Source of the DNA: Azolla pinnata
Taxonomy: Eukaryota; Streptophyta; Polypodiopsida; Salviniales; Salviniaceae
DNA length: 32,240 nucleotides
Assembly: GCA_037176905.1 (NCBI GenBank)
Contig: JBBBWG010002992.1
Coordinates: 1-32,240, forward strand
Direction of reading: 5' to 3'
Shown one piece after another: positions 22,098-32,240 of the stretch; the stretch's first letter is position 1; each line of letters begins with the position of its first letter. Below the pieces are notes generated by a model. It ran no database searches, was not told the origin of the DNA, and was given only the letters and a program-made list of their open reading frames with translations. Both the position numbers and the translations under genes were made by a program.

Positions 22098-22242
22098 CTC
22101 TGAGAGTGGCTATCTGTCCGGAGCCAAGCTGTCTGGAACAGGCGGCGTCTTTCTTCTGACTTCGGATGGAAGAGGAAAGAGAGAAGCGTTTCTCTTTTCG
22201 GTTGGCTATGGCGATGCACAAAAACTTGAGCCGATGATAACA

Positions 22243-22276
22243 GAAGAAGAAGAAGAAGAAGAAGAAGAAGAAGAAA

Positions 22277-22308
<32 letters not shown>
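22243..22308. repeat. compound (GAA)n(GAC)n microsatellite
   Basis: About 11 GAA units run directly into about 10 GAC units. It probably lies in or near the 5' UTR or promoter of the minus-strand gene, about 150-210 bp upstream of its ATG. Confidence 0.95.
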
Positions 22309-22329
22309 TTCTAGAACATTCTTATCCTT

Positions 22330-22383
22330 CGTACGGGATACGGTATACATACGTTACTAGGTATACGATGTATGGTATACGGT
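22330..22383. repeat. GTATACG-rich cluster
   Basis: Within about 54 bp there are repeated TATAC/GTATACG/CATACG words. It lies just beyond the presumed start of the minus-strand transcript. Confidence 0.75.
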
Positions 22384-22703
22384 TGCATCCATGGTCATTT
22401 GGCTCTTCGATTCGTGCTTCTGTCTTTCCCATTCGAGCTTTGCAGATCGTAACAGAGCTTGCATTGCCGAGCTCATCGAGAAGATGCTTGCGATTGGGCG
22501 AAGAAGCCGGAACGACTACCGCATCCAGGTTTTCGAAAAGAGCTGTTCATGGCATGTTCCGTTCCCCCGGGGGGCTCTGGGGATATAAGGGATTATTAAG
22601 ACATACAAACACCCCGAAACTGGAAAAAAAGAGAGCGATTCATGGTGTCCTTATACGAGCAGAAGTGTCCCCTTGGCTGTTAGGTTGCAGCTCATACATC
22701 TGC

Positions 22704-23030
22704 AATGGACGAACCACACACTCTCTTCTCAATCCGAATCGAACAGAGGATTGGACAAACTCCGAGCCGCGCGTGCGTCCGTCAGCGGAACGACACTCGC
22801 CATCCGAATGCTCTTATCTTATTTATCATCAGGAGTCCGCTCTTATCATCAGAGCATACACTGATCGGAATGGACGGAACACACGCACTCTCTTCTCAAT
22901 CCAATCCAGCTCAGACAAGCGGATGGACAAACTCCGAGCTGCGCCGCGTGTCGCTTGGTGAGCAGAACGTCATTTCCAGAACGACGCTCCGTCATCTGAA
23001 TGCTCTTACTCTTATCATCATCTCCTATCA
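22704..23030. repeat. about 165-bp diverged tandem duplication
   Basis: Copy 1 starts at 22704 and copy 2 at 22869. Shared landmarks are AATGGACG, ACTCTCTTCTCAATCC, GGACAAACTCCGAGC, AGAACGAC/GGAACGAC and GAATGCTCTTA, then TTATCATC. Copies differ by scattered substitutions and small indels, so the duplication is fairly old. ORFs through it are chance. Confidence 0.85.
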
Positions 23031-23180
23031 CCGGAAGACACTTACTAATCAGAAGAACACTAATTAATCGAGAAAGAACCCGCTCGGATTCGAACGCCGA
23101 ACCTTGCACACCTCCTCTCCAGAAAAGCCACTGATGAAGAAGTTCTTCAAAACACTACACAGACAACAAAACATGTACTT

Positions 23181-23240
23181 GTGTGCGTATACGCGTCACA
23201 TACGCATCGTATACATACACACAAGATACGCATACGAATT
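23181..23240. repeat. GTATACG/CATACGCAT-rich cluster
   Basis: Alternating purine-pyrimidine sequence with GCGTATACGCG, CATACGCAT and GTATACATACACAC words. It lies just upstream of the CT-rich presumed leader of the JmjC gene. Confidence 0.75.
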
Positions 23241-23465
23241 TGCAGGCTCTTGAGTTGAGTCGGAAATCCTTCCTCATCCTCATCTCTGTTTCTTTTCTTC
23301 TTCTTTTCTCTTTTGTTTTTTCTCGTTACAGAGATGATGCCGCACAAATGCACTGTTCTTGCCATCGCCGGATCGCGCTCTCTCCGATTCCCTCAAGACT
23401 ACCGAATCTCCTGAAAGCGGGCCTTCCCCAGAATCGAAGGTTCTTACCCTACACGGCATTCTCTT

Positions 23466-23494
23466 CCTCTCTCTCGCTCTCTCTCTCTCTCTCT
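23466..23494. repeat. (CT)n microsatellite in the presumed JmjC leader
   Basis: Interrupted CT run directly visible in pyrimidine-rich DNA about 0.8 kb before the JmjC ATG. Confidence 0.85.
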
Positions 23495-24287
23495 GTGAAT
23501 GTGTGTTGCGCTCCCATTCATCCATCTGTTTTGGTAAGGAATTCTGTCCAAAATTCTCGCTTTTCCCCTCGGTATTTCTCGCTCTCTTTTTTTCCGTCTT
23601 CTCTTGTTCGGAAATTTGGCTTGCACCGTCTTCTCCTTTCTTGTTTTACTCGGCTTGTCTGCTTCTTTTCCGTTTCTGAGCGGCTTCCGCCCCCTCCAAT
23701 TCGTTTTTATGGATCTATGAGGCTGATTACCCCGTTTTCAGAAGAAAATTGTATGGCAACGGGAGACGTGGAACATCACTAGAAATAATCGGAAGAATTT
23801 GCCAACAAATTGGATTTCTCTTCGTGAAGGAACTTCTTTGTGAAGATTTCAGCTCCAAGCTTCTGTGAATAATGAACTTAATTCTAGCATTTAGAATAGA
23901 CAAGTAATGGAATAAAGGGCAGAAACTATGTAAAGCAGGACTTTAGCAAGGAAACACTGAGACGACTATCTATTTTTTTCCAGTTCTGGAGCAGATTTCA
24001 ATCGATATGTAGGACTGCAACATTATTTCCCTGATCCTCTGAAAGTAATCTAGGCCTTCGTCTACATGTGAAACTTTTGGATTCGACGGAAGAAAAGGTG
24101 AAAGCCAGATGCTTTATTTTCTGCTTTAGGTTCTCTTCTTCTGCATTACAGTGGCTGCTTCGAACTCCGAAAGAGGAAGGTGGGATAACATTTTATTGAC
24201 CATTTTTTGGTCCTTTGTTCTTATATGGTGTTTCTTACAGTGATTTGATTCTGAAGAAAGAAGGGGAAGCAGTGTTTAAAAGGATCC

Positions 24288-27200
24288 ATGAGTCAAGGTA
24301 GGAAAGGTAAAGGAAGTCGGGGCCCGGCTGAAGTAATACCTGATGAATTCCGATGCAAACGATCTGATGGTAAACAATGGCGATGTGGTGCACGAGCTGT
24401 AGAAGGAAAGAGCATGTGCGAAAAGCATATCGTACAAGCCAAGAAAAGAGCAGCTGGACCAGTACATGGAACAGGTGTAGGAGTTGCTCCCGGAACAGGT
24501 GTAGGAAGTGAAATAGGGTCAGGTATTGAAGCTGGAGGAGCTACTACTGCTAGTCCCATCACTTCGACACTCCCCGAAACTAAGCGTTTTAAATCAGATT
24601 TCAGGCCTAAAGGTAAGCTCTTAAAGAAGTCCTCAGATGCATCGCTCCCGAGTAGGACAGAGCAACTTGACTCCAGTGTGACTGAGACTGAAAGCGATAC
24701 AGAGACTGAAACAGAATCTGACACGCAAACTGATGATGACACTGAAACGGAATCTGACAATCCACTATCTCAATCAAAGATGAAGCCTTTGCCGTTTCCT
24801 CGAAAACAGTTGAATGATATTTCCAATGGTCTAGGTGCTGATCTGGGTCTTGTAAACATCGACTATGGCATTCCCTTGCATTATGAGGAAAGTTTGAACA
24901 TGAGCATTCAAGGAAATGACTATGGAAATGTTGAGAAAAGAAAGGGAGATGGCATTGGTGGTCTCGAGAAAAAGATCAGAGAGGAAACTGGTACCTTTGT
25001 GAAGAAAGAGAGAGATTATACTGATGATTTTGAGAGAAACATAAGACATAGGACCGATGATTTTCAAAAGATAGCCGGAGATGTTGAATGGAAAGTGGAG
25101 GCAGAGACACAGGAATTTCAGAGAGAGTCAAAGGAGAAGATTCAGGGGTTGGTTAAGGAGTGTACTAAAACAGAAGATTATCCAAGAAAAATCCAGGCTA
25201 GAACAAAAAGTACGTGGAAGAAAAACCAAGAAAAGCCAGTAGTGGTGGCGATGAAAGCTGCAGAGAGCCTTGAATCGAGCTCGATGATGGTTACAGATGA
25301 TACGAGAAGGAATATAAAAGAGAGACCTGAGGATTCTTTTCTTAGGTCCGTGGATCATGGCACCTGCCATCTGAATGGTGGCTTTTATGATTCAAATGTT
25401 AAGGTGTGCAATTCTTGTTTTCCTAATTTTGATAATACGTATTGGTGCATGTCCTTTGATGCATGTTTTGGTAGGGATCTTTGAATTGTACCTACATGAG
25501 CACATTTGAATTGAGTATCAATCCTATTGCCCTTAAGCTTTCCATCACTTATTTCTACAGGATGCAGGCACGGCTCCTGGTGAGAAACAATCGGAAAAAC
25601 CAAAAAAGAGCAAGGACAATAAAATGTGTCATCAATGTCAGGGAAACGACAGAGAAGAAGTAGTCCATTGCTTGAAGTGCAAAAGTAAAGGCTTTTGCTT
25701 AACTTGCATAGCCAGATGGTAAGATAATGCCAAATTTATTGTTTTATGGATCAAGGAAAGTTGTGAAGCATTCTAATTGACTGCAAACTGCAAGGTATCC
25801 TGAACTGGCAGTGGATGACTTCCATGAATGTCCAGTCTGTAAGGGAAATTGCAATTGTCAGGCATGCATTCAAATGAGAAGTGCAAAAGTTTCTTCCATT
25901 CCAGAGGTAAACAATCATCATTTTGTTAATGCCTTTCTTAGGAGGCGACGACAGCCTGAATGTGGACATGATATTTCATTGTTGTCATTGCATGTCAGGA
26001 AGAGGATAACTTGTCAAATACTCAGAAAATATTAACTCTTCGGTACATACTATCCCTCATTTTACCTCTTCTGAAGAGGCTGCACAAGCAGCAGGCCCAT
26101 GAAATTGAGTTGGAATCCAAACTAAAAGGTTAGCTGGGGCTGCTATTTCTGTCATGATTAGCATATCCACCTGGCCCATCACATTCTTAACTTCTTCTGC
26201 AGGAGTTCTACACGAAGATGTAGAAATCAAAAGGTCAAAACTTAAGTCTGATGAGCGTCTTTTCTGGTGAGTGCATCGCACACTAACTTGAGCAATCTAA
26301 GTTTCTACATGTTCATTTATCAAGATGATATAACTGTGATATTTGGTGAAAACTGATGTCTTGTTGATCGATTGACCTTTTTTAGAATACTGGTTCTTCT
26401 TCATATAATGACTCATTTATGCAGCTGTCTTTAGCTCATTTGCTTCCTCTAGTTGTCTCTATTAAGATGCTTAATTTAACTCTTTGATTTCTTATATGGG
26501 TTGTATGTACCCTGGATCCAAACGGGATGACATTTTCTCTCACTTTTTCAGTGATAATTGCAATACATCAATTGTGGATTTATATAGGAGCTGCCCAGAA
26601 TGTAGTTATGATTTGTGCCTAGCATGCTGTCAGGAGCTTCGTGAAGGCAAAAAGCCTGGAGGAAAATGGGCAGGGTCTACCAAGTACCTGCCAGAAGAAA
26701 AGCTTAGAGAATCAATTAACCTGGCACAATCATCTGAACATGAGCCTCCGATATGGAAAGTGAATGCAGATAGTAGTATTCCTTGTCCACCGAAACAGCT
26801 GGGCGGTTGTGGTTTTCAGCAGATGTCATTAAGGCAAACTGGGAAACCTCATTGGATTCCCAAGCTAGTTAAAAGCGTTGAAGCCACAGTTGGTAAAGAG
26901 AGGATAACCAAACCTAACTCATCAGAACCCTGCCAGCTGTGTTTTGATCAAAATAACCCGAAGTCAGCTGTTAATCGTGGGTGCTTACGTGAAGCTGCAC
27001 AAAGGGAGACCACTTCAGACAACTTCATTTATTGTTCCTCAGCATTAAATATAGATCAAGATGATATTGAACATTTCCAATACCACTGGCTTCGTGGTGA
27101 GCCTGTGATAGTGAGAAACGTACTGGATAAAATGAAAGGCATAAGTTGGGAGCCTGCGGCATTATGGGATGCATTTAGAGAGACCAAACATAGCAATGTT

Positions 27201-30200
27201 GAAGATTCGAAGCCTTTGAAGGCTATTGATTGCCTCAATTGGCGTGAGGTAAGTTATCCACTCAAAGATTTCTTACGCACAGTCATTCTTTTTTTAGAAA
27301 AAAATTGGTCGTTTTCTGTTGTAGAGTGATGCACCATCCCATAGTTTTTTCTTGCATATTTTTAGGTTGAAATCAGCATTCACGAGTTTTTCAAGGGATA
27401 CCAAGATGGTCGAACACACAAGGATGGGTGGCCTGAAATGCTCAAGTTAAAGGACTGGCCTCCTACTAATCTTTTCCATGAAAGACTACCATGCCATAGG
27501 GCCGAATTCATCAGTTCATTGCCTTTCCGTGAATACACACACCCAAGTCATGGAATTCTGAACCTGGCTTCTAACCTCCCTCAACATGTTGCAAAACCTG
27601 AATTGGGTCCTAAGACAGACATTGCTTACGGTTTAAAAGAGGAGATTGGTCGAGGTGACTCCGTGACAAAATTACACTGCTATATGTCTGATGTGGTAAA
27701 TTTACTATTAGTCTTGTACGTCATTGATGGGACCTAATATCTGTGGGTCTATAATGTCAAAGGCATCAGTTTTTTATCTCTGTTTTTGTAGGTTAATGTC
27801 CTTGCTCATGCAACAGAAGTCCCAGAATCTAAATGGCAACATGATTTAACTAAGAAGTACAAGAAAAAGAATGAGCTACAAATTCCAGAACAATCCATTG
27901 GAGTGGGCAGGGAGATGTTTTCATATGAGTCCCCAAAGAACATGAATCAAATCCCTAACTTGGTACATATGTTACATGTAGTGCTGAAGTGTGAATGTTT
28001 TTTTCCATATTCTGGCCATTTTGACAGAGATTGAAAATAACTTTATTAACACGTCCAGCTAGTAAAAATTATAGAATGCCACCTAACAAAGGCAATGCAT
28101 GCTTTTCAGGATGAATTTTGTGGATTTGGCATAGAAAACACTTTAGGAATTGACACAAAATCAAGACATCGGCAGAGGAGGGGGCGAGCAACTGTTTCAC
28201 AACAAAAGGTAAGTAGCACAATCTCTTCTGAATCCAGGTGATAATGTTGACTAGGACTTAAGAAAACCATCAATGCTACGCTCAATATGATCCTACATGT
28301 TCATAGATAGAAGGTGATCGTTTCTCGAACATCAACACATCCGAAGTTGGAAGCGACTTGTCAGGTGGCAATGTCAATCGGACTGTTATTTTGAACCATG
28401 AACCTGCATGCTTGGACTTACCAAGGGAAAAAACCATCAATCAGGCCCTACTTTCTCGTAACTGGTCTTCTTCCTTATATCCCCCTTTGTACTTGGCGAA
28501 TGAGGAAGAATTTGGTCATTATAGTCTGAAAATGTGTGATATAAACAGTGCAAGTGAACAGCAAAGTGAAACTGACAACGTGGTACCTGATACCCAAAGA
28601 TGTCTCATCGACTTTGGAAACAAAGTTCATAATAATAGTTTTACTATCAAGGAAGCTCAAATCACAAAATGGAGTGGGCATTCCACAATAAGGGAAGCTA
28701 CATGCACCCAGAGAGAAGATGTGACCCCACAAGAAGAAATTGGAGGGAAACACACCACCCACTTGGAATCTGAAACGCATTCAGTTGAAGCTTATAGTAT
28801 GAATAAGAGTTGTCATGACTATGATACATCCATAAACAAAGAAAGATACTTAGATAATGGAGCAGAAGACTTTGATCAGGTGGAAAATGATGGCAGTAAC
28901 AACATAACAACAGGAAAGACTAAGACTAAGGGTGTATATGGTGGAGCATTATGGGATATTTTTCGTCGTCAAGATGTACCAAAACTTCGAGATTATCTCC
29001 AAAAGCATTGGAAGGAGTTTCGACATACCAAAGAATTACATCTTGCCCATGTGAGGAATTAATATGTATGTTTTATTTATAAGAAATTGAAGAGCTTTTG
29101 CCTACTTACAGAGTTCAAGATTACTGCACAGGTAGTTGATCCAATCCACGACCAAACCATTTTCCTCTCTGAGGATCACAAGAGAGGCTTAAAGGAGGAG
29201 TATGGTAGGTACATATCGACTTATGGTTTTTGAAATCCGGAAACTTTGCAAATGTTAACACTATTCCTTGTCTATAGGTATTGAACCTTGGACATTTGAA
29301 CAATACATAGGAGAGGCTATTTTGATACCTGCTGGATGTCCTCATCAAGTCCGAAACATGCAGGTTTGGTTCTTTTTGCTTATTTACTTTTGCGTGTCTT
29401 TCAACTAATCATCTTTCTTTGGAGTGGTCTGTAATGCTCTTCTATGTTGCTTAATCAACAACGATTCTGTCAAGATACAACTTCTTCCCTTTTTCAGTGA
29501 CGCCTGACCGTCGTAGGTGTTTGTGTTTTAATGAATACAATTGCAATCTCCAAAATGTGCAGACAACCTTTTAAGACTGTTAATTATTGTTTAAGACACC
29601 AAAATGTGACATAATATGCTATTTGGTCTAATATTCCACAAAGTATCAGCAGATATCTAATTTATCATGAAAAAATGGCAGATAAGAAGTCAAATTTCTC
29701 ATTAGTTTGCAAATACTCTAAGTTCGCTGGAGAAACATAACAGAGTTTATTGTTCTCTTCATGACTTGCTTTTTTCCTTAGAAAATTTTCCGCATTGAAC
29801 CTTAGAATCTCTTCCACCCCTAGAACTCTCAAAATGTCAGTCTTTCCTACCATATGATATCCTCTAAATTGCAGATGTCATGTCATTCATTCCCTTTTCT
29901 TCATATGTTTTTCTGTCAATGTGGAAATGCTTTTTATTAATGCCCACATCTGAAAATATTGTTTGGGTTTGAATGTGTCTGCATCAAGGTGTACTATAGC
30001 AATTTTACACGTGAACATTCGAAACACCTGAGCTTCATCAATTATAGGATAATCCTGCCTCTAAATTTTTCCATAGGGAATAACAAGTATATCAGTTCAA
30101 ATGGGCATTACTGAAAAAACTTAACATCAACTGAGTAAAGTATAATAAATCATTCTGTAGTCTTAGACTTCTCTTACTTGTTTAATCATACTTGGTTTGT

Positions 30201-31245
30201 CGAATTTCATCGTAAGTAATCAAGTCTGTCCTAAGAGATGGGGCAAAATCATACTGAAGGGCACAATGGAGAAAGCTATAATAATATGATTTATTTGTTT
30301 CAACTTCTTCATGTTCCTGTCCAAATGCCCATCAATTACGGTAGAGGCATGTGGCTGCAGACATTAGCAAGCTTATTTTTTATAAGAGTAATTACAATGG
30401 TGATGACGCGAACAGAAAGCAGAGGCTCGTTATGTAATATTTCTCTCCAGGCAATGATGTGGAATGGGCTTGAAGCTTACAATCTAATTGATTGCTTCTT
30501 GAGGTGTGGATCTTTGAACCAAGGAAACTGCAGGAGGCCGTGATGGATAGACTATCTAGTGCAATTATATGCTTGACTATTTCAAATATGGGAGAAGTCC
30601 TTTTGAACTACCGTCTGTCAAAAGGGCTTCTTAGGCAGTTTGTTTTAGTGAGTTTGTTCTTTAATTTTCTTGAAGATTCATTAAACATCCCTTCCCCATG
30701 ATAACCATGAAGCGCCATCTATCTTTGTTTCATCAATAGAAAGAGGTTATATATGTTTACATGTCTTCTGGAATTCACCATCATTTTCTATAATCTAGGT
30801 ATTACATAATTCTATCCAATACTTGTTTAGAGCCTACCTAATTTTATTAATGATGGATGTGCAGTCTTGTGTCAAGGTTGCATTAGATTTCGTAGCGCCC
30901 GAGAATGTTGAAGAATGTGTGTGGTTGGCAGAAGAGTATAGAATGCTTCCAAAGCATCATCGAGCAAAGGAAGACAAGTTGGAGGTCTTTTCTCACTTTC
31001 TCAATTTTACCTTTTGCTAATAAAGTTCTGCGACATAGAGAATTCACTACGTGAAAATGCTATATTAAGTACCATACCCACATGCACATGCACAGGAATG
31101 GTGCTTGCCATAGTTGTATATTGCTGCAAAAGCAAGTAGTTGATTATGATTGACATGGTGGGTGTGACAGGTGAAGAAAATGGCAATTTATGCTGCGGAG
31201 TCTGTACTAAAGCAGCTCCATCACTTGTTGGATTCAAGGTATTAA
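24288..31245 (+). CDS. JMJ24: WRC-RING-JmjC chromatin protein, KDM3-type (JMJ24/JMJ25 group), predicted demethylase-dead
   Basis: Exons: 24288-25403, 25561-25718, 25795-25906, 25999-26128, 26203-26266, 26552-27248, 27366-27695, 27792-27962, 28110-28208, 28307-29050, 29132-29204, 29278-29363, 30865-30984, 31171-31245; 1324 aa, in frame throughout. Order: WRC zinc motif (C23, C33, C44, H47), acidic TETESD repeat (131-157), RING-like Cys cluster (395-449; CHQC, CLKC, CPVC), second Cys cluster CDNC...[13 protein letters not shown], then a JmjC domain split by a long insertion (from [21 protein letters not shown] to [10 protein letters not shown] and EEYRMLP). This group removes H3K9 methylation (JMJ25/IBM1), using Fe(II) held by HxD...H. 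Here the first part reads H863-C-Y865, so the Asp ligand is lost; the last His (H1254) remains. Arabidopsis JMJ24 is a known catalytically degenerate, RING-bearing member acting on CMT3, hence the tentative symbol. Confidence 0.88.
29364..30864 (+). other. 1.5-kb intron within the JmjC region
   Basis: This is the longest intron of the gene, between the exon ending QVRNMQ and the exon starting SCVKVALDF, which are contiguous in the family. It is AT-rich. Short ORFs at 30238-30701 show no family resemblance, and I see no transposon ends. Confidence 0.7.
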
Positions 31246-32240
31246 GCTTGATAGAAGAGATTTCTTCAATGTTTTCTGACTAAATCCACACACACCAAAT
31301 GGAGGTGAAGGTATTTAAACCATGATGAATTTCCTGGTCCCTTTCAGTGAAAAGAGACTAATATAGTACGTGGGGGAAAGAAGAAGATTTGGGCTCCATA
31401 TTTAGCAGAAGCTTCCAAGGTTTGAGCTTGTGAGGAAAGTATCACCAGCATCCTATTTCTCTCGCCCTTGTGTGTCTTGGTTTGCATTTCTTGTGCTGTG
31501 CTGCGGGCTTTCTAAATTTATACAATACATGCTCCTTATATAATTGTGCAGTTAGAGGTTTACTTCCCTTTGCTTTTGTCATCATAAAGATATAAGAAAG
31601 AAAGCTCATTTTTTTAACAAGGTAGTTAGAGGACACTATCTTTTGAGGCGATATGGATACAGCTTTCAAAGCTGTGGTTATTATAACAGGGATTTGTATT
31701 TTGTAAAAAGAAGGGAAAAAGGAAAGGAAGTCTGATTCATAGGAACAGAGTGCCAATATTTGATGCTCTCTCTCTCTCTCTCTATGTATATTCACACCTC
31801 GCTAAAGAAAAAGATATGGGGTGTAAAAGCAATGTACTTGCCTCTTTTGTATCTGAACTTAGTTGTAGGGGATTTCCTCCTCAGAACTTGTGGGTTTTCT
31901 TCAACTTACCACATGCAAGGAAGGATATGGAAATGTGGGTTAATTGATGGTTGAAACTTGTACTATGTAATATTACAAACTTCCAAGCCAAATTGAATGA
32001 TGTGCTTTTAGATCTGGCTTTACTCAAATCATTGAATGTTGTTTCATGAAATATTTTTGTAGGAAGGAGACCTCCGTCCACAGTTGTTGTGGAGACACCT
32101 GATTAGAGGCTATTGTAAGCCCAAAGATCAAAGTTCCACACTAGTTTGTTGAATTGAGTCTGGTGCCAAATGTAGTGTTTTTGGGTTATGTGACATGTCA
32201 ATGGGGTTATGGATTCCCTGTTTCAGGGTGTTTTCATTGG
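31246..32240 (+). other. 3' UTR of the JmjC gene and downstream DNA, no gene seen
   Basis: AT-rich sequence with only short unconvincing ORFs. A (CT)n microsatellite lies at 31766-31783. No unambiguous AATAAA is placed as expected, so the transcript end cannot be set. Confidence 0.5.
31766..31783. repeat. (CT)n microsatellite
   Basis: About nine CT units, directly visible. Confidence 0.9.

Larger units (their letters stand above)
22098..24287. promoter_or_regulatory. divergent intergenic region between the Mal d 1-associated-like and JmjC genes
   Basis: About 2.2 kb separates two start codons facing away from each other. It holds a compound GAA/GAC microsatellite (22243-22308), a GTATACG cluster (22330-22383), a 165-bp tandem duplication (22704-23030), a second GTATACG cluster (23181-23240) and then CT-rich leader-like DNA (23250-23700). 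An acceptor TTTCTTACAG ends at 24240, 47 nt before the JmjC ATG, so that gene probably has a 5' UTR intron. No protein-coding exon is supported. Confidence 0.55.

Noticed and set aside
22368..23067. ORFs of 120-197 aa through the intergenic tandem duplication
   Set aside because: They follow the 165-bp duplication and differ between copies by frame-changing indels, so they are not under coding constraint.
23060..23110. tRNA-like B-box (TTCGAATCC on the minus strand) near 23080-23100
   Set aside because: The flanking bases do not form a proper T-stem, and no matching acceptor stem, D-arm or anticodon arm is visible. At best a weak six-base-pair hairpin remains.
30238..30701. Overlapping ORFs in the last large intron of the JmjC gene
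   Set aside because: The flanking exons are contiguous in the protein family, and the ORFs lack domain features.
1..32240. Search for a CRISPR array, phage, plasmid or bacterial defence genes
   Set aside because: No regularly spaced repeats, prokaryotic gene spacing or ribosome-binding sites were seen. Every recognisable gene is a plant nuclear gene.

Overview
This window is nuclear DNA from a flowering plant. The evidence is many short exons bounded by GT/AG introns, long AT-rich introns, abundant CT/GAA/CAG microsatellites, and proteins of clearly plant families. One intronless gene is extremely GC-rich (about 16.36-18.45 kb) while its neighbours are AT-rich. That contrast is common in monocots, so a monocot is my best guess, but the sequence does not prove it.

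Layout. (1) 242-5642 (+): the C-terminal 14 exons of a subfamily-D (peroxisomal type) ABC transporter; its N-terminus lies off the left edge. (2) 5643-9080: intergenic DNA with a 54-bp tandem duplication, a GATCGG-rich island with a TATA-like box, and a pyrimidine-rich probable leader. (3) 9081-13572 (+): a complete 13-exon leucine-rich-repeat receptor kinase of the FEI1/FEI2 type. (4) 15.4-18.45 kb: a repeat-rich leader and then an intronless ANTH-domain clathrin adaptor (16363-18453, +). (5) 20549-22097 (-): a two-exon gene for a small protein of the Mal d 1/Fra a 1-associated family, with a near-perfect foldback in its intron. (6) 24288-31245 (+): a complete 14-exon WRC + RING-like + JmjC chromatin protein (JMJ24/JMJ25 group), head-to-head with gene 5 across about 2.2 kb. 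The remaining 1 kb shows no gene.

The genes do not form a pathway; this is an ordinary plant gene neighbourhood. For all four spliced genes I assembled the exons by hand. The reading frame stays open across every junction (516 aa partial, 604 aa, 213 aa and 1324 aa), which strongly supports the models.

Most notable observations: the JmjC protein has Tyr in place of the iron-binding Asp (HCY instead of HxD), which predicts a demethylase-dead protein; the ABC transporter looks like an animal PMP70/ALDP half-transporter rather than Arabidopsis ABCD1 or ABCD2; a 158-nt foldback sits inside an intron; and similar GTATACG-rich clusters lie just upstream of three different genes. I saw no prokaryote-style system, CRISPR array, intact transposon or RNA gene.
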